From contig JAXLTC010000001.1 in the NCBI GenBank assembly GCA_046330255.1, forward strand, positions 310,001 to 374,000: a DNA stretch of 64,000 nt, read 5' to 3'. Every line of letters starts with the position of its first letter. Position 1 is the stretch's first letter. Shown in pieces: positions 59,175 through 64,000 of this stretch. The DNA is from JBBSBL01 sp046330255. GTDB lineage: Bacteria; Actinomycetota; Thermoleophilia; Solirubrobacterales; Solirubrobacteraceae. The notes below the pieces were generated by a model, which had not been told where the DNA came from, did no database searches, and saw only the letters and a list, made by a program, of their open reading frames with translations. The position numbers and the translations under genes were made by a program.

Positions 59175-59639
59175 GTGCCCGTGCCCTGGCTACCCGACGG
59201 CTTCGCCCACCCCGAGCGCCTGGGCCTGGCGACCGGCCACCACCTGCGCCCGATCCGCGAGGCCGACGTCGAGATCGATTACCCGGCGGTGATGGGCTCG
59301 CGCGAGCGACTGTGGGCGCGCTACGGCGAGGCGTGGGGCTGGCCGCCGGCGACGATGACCTTCGAGCAGGACCGCGCCGACCTCGCGCGCCACGAGGCGG
59401 AGATCGCCGCACACGAGAGCTTCAACTACGCCGTGCTCGACGCCGCGGAGACGGCTCTGCTCGGCTGCATCTACATCGACCCGCCCGACGAGCGTTCCCC
59501 CGAAGGCGCCGACGCGCTCGTCTCGTGGTGGGTCGTGGACGCGGAGGCTGGCGGGGCACTCGAGCGTGCGCTCGACGAGGCCATGCCGCGCTGGCTCGAG
59601 GCGGAGTGGCCGTTCACGGCCGTCCGCCGCCATCCGTGA
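59175..59639 (+). CDS. GNAT-like N-acetyltransferase
   Basis: 154 aa from the GTG at 59175 (59181 also possible). LRPIREADVEIDYPAVMGSR, FNYAVLDAAETALLGCIYID and ALVSWWVVDAEAGGALERALD follow the GNAT strand order, although the acetyl-CoA loop is degenerate (no RxxGxG). TACTAG just before the GTG looks like a leaderless promoter. It lies between two tRNA genes on the opposite strand. Confidence 0.72.
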   Translation: MPVPWLPDGFAHPERLGLATGHHLRPIREADVEIDYPAVMGSRERLWARYGEAWGWPPATMTFEQDRADLARHEAEIAAHESFNYAVLDAAETALLGCIYIDPPDERSPEGADALVSWWVVDAEAGGALERALDEAMPRWLEAEWPFTAVRRHP

Positions 59640-59658
59640 GGCGCACCCCCGCGGCGGA

Positions 59659-59729
59659 AGCGGGCGACGGGAATCGAACCCGCCCTAGAAGCTTGGAAGG
59701 CTCCTGTGCAGCCACAACACTTCGCCCGC
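59659..59729 (-). tRNA. tRNA-Gly (TCC)
   Basis: 71 nt on the minus strand. Acceptor GCGGGCG pairs with CGCCCGC, discriminator T. The anticodon loop of AGCCTTCCAAGCT gives TCC, and the T-arm contains GGTTCGATTCC. Confidence 0.95.
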
Positions 59730-59833
59730 AAGCCCGAGCGCGGATTGTAGTTGCCGCCACGGCCTCTGCGGAAGCCCGGTCAGGGCTCGGGCCGGAGGCG
59801 CCGGCATCCACCTGCTCGCGAGGGGCTGACGGA

Positions 59834-60031
59834 TCAGATCGTGCGGAAATCGAACCCGCACGCCGGGCAGTCCAGCACGCCGTTGACGACCGGCCGTCCG
59901 CAGCGTGGACAGGGCCGCTGCGACCCGTTCGCCCGGCGCGACAGGCGGACGACGAGGACCACGACGCAGATCAGGCCGACGGCCAGCGCCAGGAGAAGCA
60001 GCAACTCGAGCGGGCCGACCTGGGAGAACAC
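59834..60031 (-). CDS. Small membrane protein with C-terminal zinc ribbon
   Basis: 65 aa. One N-terminal transmembrane helix (LELLLLLALAVGLICVVVLV), then a short basic loop and a zinc ribbon CPRCGRP...CPACGFDF. Function unknown. GTG start at 60031. It begins 15 bp after the stop of the YVTN-propeller gene. Confidence 0.75.
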   Translation of the reverse strand: MFSQVGPLELLLLLALAVGLICVVVLVVRLSRRANGSQRPCPRCGRPVVNGVLDCPACGFDFRTI

Positions 60032-60046
60032 GCCCCATGAAGCAAA

Positions 60047-61330
60047 TCACAGGGACGGGACCGCGACCCTCCCCGCCCGCATCCGCTGCGGGTGGTCGCC
60101 GACCTTGATGCGGCGCACCTCGCGCTCGGTCGCGTAGGAGATAACGCTGACGCGGTCCTCGCCGGCGACCGACACCAGGCAGTAGCGGCCGTCGAGCGAG
60201 TTCGTCGCCCAGTAGGGCACGCGGCCGACCGGGATCACCCTCGCGCGCAGCGTGCGGCGCGAGACGACCGCGGCGTAGCCGGACATCGTCCCGGCGACGC
60301 ACAGCTTGGTCCCCTGCGGGTTCATCGCCAGGCCGTGGTGGGCGGAGTCGAGCAGGTAGTCGGAGCGGCGCAGCAGGCGCGCGCCCGCGGACACCGGCAG
60401 GCGCGCGATGCGCAGCGGGCGGTTGGCCTTCAGGTCGTACTCGACGAACCCGTGCAGGAACGAGAGCTGCATGTACGCGTAGCGCCCGCCCGGGGCGATC
60501 GCCATCGGTCGCACCGCGGAGGAGTAGCCCGGGCGGCCGGTCTCGGCGAGCCGCTTCCCGACGTCGATCCGGCGCTTGACGCGCAGTGTGCGGGCGTCGA
60601 CCACCTCGAACCAGCGGTCCCCCTTGGTCGCGTCCTGCGACGGGTCGTCGTTCCCCGTGTAGACGAAGCCGATCGACGCGTGGTAGATCAGCTTCCCGTC
60701 GGGCGAGAAGTTGTTCTCGTGCGGCGAGTCGCCGGACGGGAAGCGCCCGGCGATCCGCCCGCCGCGCGTGTCGATCACGTCGACCGTGCGGGCGGTCGAG
60801 GCCGAGACCAGCAGGCGGCGCCCGTCCGGCGAGAGCGCCATGTGGTCGGCGCGGTAGCCGTCGACCGGGCGGCGCCAGACGATCCGGCGGCTGCGCAGGT
60901 CGATCGCGATCACGTCGGCGAAGCTCGGCCGCGACACGAACAGCCGTCGGCCGTCGCCGGACAGGAACGCGTCGTCGACCCACTGGTTGTGCCCCTCCCC
61001 CACGATCTCGCGGATCGAGCGGAAGTAGAACCGGCGGCGGTCATCGGGCGAGGCCTGGATCTCGCGCTCGCGCTCGCGCCGGTCGGGGATGATGTTGATC
61101 CGCGCGAGGCGCCTGAAGCCGGGCACGGCGACGACGTCGGCGGTGCCCGCCCAGTTGTTCGAGACCACCACCACGTCGAGCATCCGCTGCTTGCGCGCCG
61201 CGCTCCCGGAGGGAGCCGCCACGGCGGCCGCAGCGAGCAGCGCAAGCACTCCGGCGGCCGCCAGCCGACCCGCGCGACCCGCGCGACCCGCGCGACCCGC
61301 GTCCCGAGCTCCGATACCGCTGCGCCTCAT
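60047..61330 (-). CDS. Secreted YVTN/YncE-like beta-propeller protein
   Basis: 427 aa. The N-terminus has a Gly-Arg-Ala repeat (GRAGRAGRAGR) from a DNA tandem repeat, then a signal peptide ending SGSAARK. The rest is a seven-bladed propeller: VVVVSNNWAGTADVVAVPG, HMALSPDGRRLLVSAS, TVDVIDTRGGRIAGRF, NFSPDGKLIYHASIG and TNSLDGRYCLVSVAGEDRV. Such proteins are extracellular with unknown ligands. Upstream neighbour on the same strand is the SDR/YjbQ pair, 88 bp away. Confidence 0.88.
   Translation of the reverse strand: MRRSGIGARDAGRAGRAGRAGRLAAAGVLALLAAAAVAAPSGSAARKQRMLDVVVVSNNWAGTADVVAVPGFRRLARINIIPDRREREREIQASPDDRRRFYFRSIREIVGEGHNQWVDDAFLSGDGRRLFVSRPSFADVIAIDLRSRRIVWRRPVDGYRADHMALSPDGRRLLVSASTARTVDVIDTRGGRIAGRFPSGDSPHENNFSPDGKLIYHASIGFVYTGNDDPSQDATKGDRWFEVVDARTLRVKRRIDVGKRLAETGRPGYSSAVRPMAIAPGGRYAYMQLSFLHGFVEYDLKANRPLRIARLPVSAGARLLRRSDYLLDSAHHGLAMNPQGTKLCVAGTMSGYAAVVSRRTLRARVIPVGRVPYWATNSLDGRYCLVSVAGEDRVSVISYATEREVRRIKVGDHPQRMRAGRVAVPSL
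61267..61301. repeat. 9-bp tandem repeat in a signal-peptide region
   Basis: GACCCGCGC repeated almost four times in tandem. It encodes the Gly-Arg-Ala repeats near the N-terminus of the propeller protein and could change length by slippage without shifting the frame. Confidence 0.8.
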
Positions 61331-61418
61331 CTGCCCGCCCCCCCTCGACCCTGCCCCACGAGCGCCGCGATGCGCGAGCGCCCCCTCCGGGACCGGATGC
61401 TAGGCCACCGGGTCCGCG

Positions 61419-62258
61419 TCAGCGCTGCCGCTCCTCGATGGGCACCGCGCCGCTCTCGTCGCCCACTCCTTCCGGCGGCCATGGCCCCCACCAGTTGTCG
61501 GCGCCGCCGTCGAGCGTTACCACCGAGCCGCTGAACGAGCGCCCGAGCGGGGTGGCGAGCAGCGCCGCCATCCATCCGTACTCCTCGAGGGTCCCGAGCC
61601 GCTGCAGCGGGACGGAGCGGGCGGCGCCGCGCCAGACCTGCTCGGGGTACTTGCGCAGCGACTCGGTGTCGAAGCGCCCGATCGCCAGCGCGCAGACGCT
61701 CACCCCCTCGGGCGCCCAGCGCTCGGCCAGCTCTCGTGAGAGCGCCTCGACGGCGGCGCGCGCCGTACCGGTGTGGGCCATCGCGGGCATCCCGTGATGG
61801 GGTGAGACCGTCGTGTTGACGATCGCGCCGGAGCGCTGCGGGCCCATCGCGAGGTCGTGCGCCAGCTCGCACATGCGCAGCGTCCCGCCGACGTTGAGGC
61901 GCCGTACGGCGCGCCAGCCCTTGTCGGTGATCGCCTCCGCCGGGACGAAGTACTGGCCGCCGGCGTTGTTGAGCAGGAAGTCGAGACGGCCGTGGCGCTC
62001 CAGCGCCGTCTCCACGATCCCCCGCGCTCCCGCGTCCTCCCGGATGTCCCCGGAAACCCAGGAGCAGCGCTCGCCGATCTCGCTCGCCGCGGCGGCCAGG
62101 ACCTCCTCGCGACGGCCGGCGATCACGACCTCCGCCCCGCAGCGGGCGAGCTCCGCGGCCGCCGCCTTGCCGAGGTTCGTGCCGCCCCCGGTGACGAGCG
62201 CGACCGTGCCGGCCAGCGCGTCCGGCGCGAAGACGGCGGACTCGCCGGGGCCGCTCAC
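61419..62258 (-). CDS. SDR protein of the enoyl-CoA reductase (PECR-like) type
   Basis: 279 aa. Cofactor motif VTGGGTNLGKAAAAELA, NNAG in LLNNAGGQYFVPAE. At the active site, instead of Tyr-x-x-x-Lys, it has AHTGTARAAVEALSRELAERWA, close to the HSGAARAGV of peroxisomal trans-2-enoyl-CoA reductases, so it may reduce enoyl-CoA. The GTG at 62258 overlaps the YjbQ gene by 4 nt. Confidence 0.85.
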   Translation of the reverse strand: MSGPGESAVFAPDALAGTVALVTGGGTNLGKAAAAELARCGAEVVIAGRREEVLAAAASEIGERCSWVSGDIREDAGARGIVETALERHGRLDFLLNNAGGQYFVPAEAITDKGWRAVRRLNVGGTLRMCELAHDLAMGPQRSGAIVNTTVSPHHGMPAMAHTGTARAAVEALSRELAERWAPEGVSVCALAIGRFDTESLRKYPEQVWRGAARSVPLQRLGTLEEYGWMAALLATPLGRSFSGSVVTLDGGADNWWGPWPPEGVGDESGAVPIEERQR

Positions 62259-62716
62259 TCCCCCATCGCCTTGATCACGAGCCGCTTGGGACGCCCGCCG
62301 TCGAACTCGCAGTAGAAGATCGCCTGCCAGGGACCGAGGTCCAGGCGCCCGTCCGTCACCGGGATCACGACCTGGTGGTGGACGAGCAGGTTCTTGAGGT
62401 GGGCGTCGCCGTTGTCCTCCCCGCCGCGGTGGTGGCGGTAGTCGCCGCCCTCGGGCAGCAGTTCGCGCGCGACCTCGCCGGACGGCGGGGCCCAGCTCGG
62501 CGGCGCGAGCTTGTCGAGCCACTCGAGCGCGTCGGCCTGGATCCCCGGCTCGTCGTCGTTGACCCACACGCCGGCTGTGATGTGCATCGCGGAGACCAGG
62601 ACCATGCCCTCCGCGATCCCGGCCTCGCGCACCGCCTCGGCGACGTCCTCCGTGATCCGCACGAACTCGCGCCGACGCTCGGTCTCGAATGTCCTGTAGA
62701 CGGTGTGGGAGCGCAT
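62255..62716 (-). CDS. YjbQ/UPF0047 family protein (secondary thiamine-phosphate synthase-like)
   Basis: 153 aa. FVRITEDVAEAVREAGIAEG, VLVSAMHITAGVWVNDDEPG, HHRGGEDNGDAHLKNLLVHH and GPWQAIFYCEFDG are the conserved YjbQ blocks including the metal-binding His residues. Some members show weak thiamine phosphate synthase activity; the true role is uncertain. Coupled to the SDR by a GTGA overlap. Confidence 0.93.
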   Translation of the reverse strand: MRSHTVYRTFETERRREFVRITEDVAEAVREAGIAEGMVLVSAMHITAGVWVNDDEPGIQADALEWLDKLAPPSWAPPSGEVARELLPEGGDYRHHRGGEDNGDAHLKNLLVHHQVVIPVTDGRLDLGPWQAIFYCEFDGGRPKRLVIKAMGE

Positions 62717-62811
62717 CGGCGCAGCGTACGCGGCGGACGGGTGCCCCCGCCCTCCGGGCAGCCTTGGACCGCGACCGCCCATCGGGCCGATGTGCCACCC
62801 TTCCGCGCTCG

Positions 62812-63837
62812 ATGCGCCGACCCACCCCCTCCCCCCGATCCGCCCTCGCCCTCTGCCTGGCGCTCGCCGGGCTCGCGCTCGCGCTGCTCGTGCCCGCCGC
62901 CAGCGGCAAGGGCGGCGGTGGCGCCGGGCCGGAGCCCGCCCCGGCCGACCAGCCGGCGCCCACGGCCCCCGTCAAGCGCACGACCGCGATCGGCATCTCC
63001 GATGAGACGGCCGCCATGTTCCAGAACCCGACCTTCCAGGGGCTGGGCGCGGGCGCGGTGCGGGTGACGGTCCCGATCGACTACCGCAAGCGCAAGCACT
63101 CGCGCGAGCGCATCGAGTCCTGGCTGGCCGGTGCGAAGGCGGGCCGCTACGACATCTTCGTCACGTTCACCCGCGCGAACGCCCGCGGCAAGCCGCCGAC
63201 CCCGCGCGCCTACGGATCGTTCGTGCGCTCGTTCGTGCGCGCACACCCCTACGTCCGGCGCTACTCGCCCTGGAACGAGCAGAACCTCTGCACCCAGCTC
63301 CTGTGCCGGGACCCGAAGCTCGCCGCCGCCTACTATCGCCAGCTCGCCCAGGCGTGCCGCACCTGCACGATCGTCGCCGCCGAGCTCGTGGTCGCGCCTC
63401 CGCTGCCCGGCCGGCTCATCGAGGCCGGCGCCTACGGGCGGATGATGATGCGCTACGGCGTCCGCCCGCGGGTCTGGGGCTTCCACAACTACACGGACGC
63501 CAACCGCCTGCAGACCACCTGGACGCGGAAGGCCGCGCGGGTGCTCCCCGGGGAGATCTGGTACTCGGAGACCGGCGGGATGGTCCATCGCCCGCCCTAC
63601 AGGGGCGCCAAGCCACCCGGCTACCGCTACCCCGCGAGCGTCAGCCACCAGGCGAAGGCGATCCGCTACCTCTTCGGCCCGCTGGCACGGGTCACCAGCC
63701 GGGTGAAGCGCATCTACGTCTACCAGTGGTTCGCGGGCCCGCCCAGGGGCTGGGACTCCGGGCTGGTCGACTCCAAGCTGCGTCCGCGCCCCGCCCTCGC
63801 CACCGTGCGCCGGGCGATCGCCGCGCGCACGCGCTGA
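62812..63837 (+). CDS. Secreted glycoside-hydrolase-like TIM-barrel protein
   Basis: 341 aa with a signal peptide ending VPAASGKG and a Pro/Ala linker. The barrel has RRYSPWNEQNLCTQ (Glu after Asn, the acid/base position of clan GH-A), VWGFHNYTDANRLQT and EIWYSETGGMVHRP (second catalytic Glu). This layout resembles GH39/GH5-like enzymes, but a family cannot be assigned. Predicted to act on an extracellular glycan. Confidence 0.82.
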   Translation: MRRPTPSPRSALALCLALAGLALALLVPAASGKGGGGAGPEPAPADQPAPTAPVKRTTAIGISDETAAMFQNPTFQGLGAGAVRVTVPIDYRKRKHSRERIESWLAGAKAGRYDIFVTFTRANARGKPPTPRAYGSFVRSFVRAHPYVRRYSPWNEQNLCTQLLCRDPKLAAAYYRQLAQACRTCTIVAAELVVAPPLPGRLIEAGAYGRMMMRYGVRPRVWGFHNYTDANRLQTTWTRKAARVLPGEIWYSETGGMVHRPPYRGAKPPGYRYPASVSHQAKAIRYLFGPLARVTSRVKRIYVYQWFAGPPRGWDSGLVDSKLRPRPALATVRRAIAARTR

Positions 63838-63962
63838 ACGCCCGCGCTCGCCCGCCGGCGCCGGCACGGCCGGCCCCACACGCACCGCAACTCCCCGGCG
63901 GCCCCCGTGTTCGAGCGGGCACAGGGGTCGGAAAGCAAACCACCGTGGAGGTTCATCCAAAG

Positions 63963-64000
63963 ATGTCGCGTCATCGCGTTCGACTGCTCGCCCCGGCACT
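63963..64000 (+). CDS. Start of a gene running off the right edge
   Basis: ATG at 63963 after GGAGG (63947-63951). The visible codons read MSRHRVRLLAPA, the basic start of a signal peptide. Only 12 codons are in the window, so no function can be given. Confidence 0.45.
   Translation, partial: MSRHRVRLLAPA

Noticed and set aside
1..64000. CRISPR array, rRNA genes or plasmid origin
   Set aside because: No spaced direct repeats, rRNA-like sequence, or replication gene with iterons was seen.

Overview
The window is very GC-rich, densely coded DNA from an actinobacterium. Frequent GTG starts, ATGA/GTGA gene overlaps, leaderless-looking starts a few bases after a TAnnnT box, a three-subunit PntAA/PntAB/PntB transhydrogenase and many secreted beta-propeller or Ig-like proteins fit a soil Thermoleophilia (Solirubrobacterales-like) genome. 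That placement is inference; no rRNA or marker gene is present to confirm it.

Layout. 1-5973 (minus): a secreted protein running off the left edge, glpD, a DUF72 protein and a P-loop ATPase whose start codon lies inside an AGTACT palindrome. 6337-7428: a secreted GH3 enzyme, followed by an unexplained 141-bp nested inverted repeat. 7621-10540 (minus): pntB, pntAB, pntAA. 10553-17940 (minus): a cobalamin riboswitch followed by six genes, every junction a 4-nt overlap: two secreted and one lipoprotein DUF4430/transcobalamin-beta-like proteins, an ECF transmembrane subunit, a double ECF ATPase, and an ECF S component fused to a prenyltransferase-like alpha/alpha toroid. A PduO-type cobalamin adenosyltransferase is divergent at 17991. 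Toroid plus DUF4430 domain is the domain set of animal intrinsic factor and transcobalamin, so this reads as a bacterial B12 capture-and-import system and is the most interesting feature of the window.

18533-29217: mostly single genes (metallophosphoesterase, PAP2, CapA-like, SQR-like flavoprotein, DUF1254/DUF1214, PASTA protein, double-HTH regulator, nitrilase-like protein, MDR reductase). 29249-33361: a 4.1-kb island inserted at the 3' end of tRNA-Glu, flanked by 21-bp direct repeats, with a frameshifted tyrosine integrase and a two-gene module (GHKL ATPase plus small Zn-ribbon/HTH protein) that is a candidate defence or conflict system.

33506-48344: tRNA-Leu, then housekeeping and accessory genes (cupin, HD-GYP, exonuclease III, Nudix, GNAT, isochorismatase-like, stand-alone LigD polymerase domain, CoA-transferase, PAS plus MBL pair, cation/proton antiporter, VOC, TetR with a palindromic operator, MBL and epoxide-hydrolase-like pair, LURP-one). 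48417-55289: a TetR repressor divergent from a seven-ORF, tightly coupled operon (47-aa leader ORF, SDR, alpha/beta hydrolase, DUF1330, ThDP enzyme, WS/DGAT acyltransferase, VOC), which looks like a catabolic or lipid-modifying pathway of unknown substrate. 55421-64000: secreted YWTD-propeller protein, hydrolase/LysR divergent pair, tRNA-Pro, tRNA-Gly, YVTN-propeller protein, SDR plus YjbQ pair, secreted glycosidase-like protein, and the start of a further gene at the right edge.
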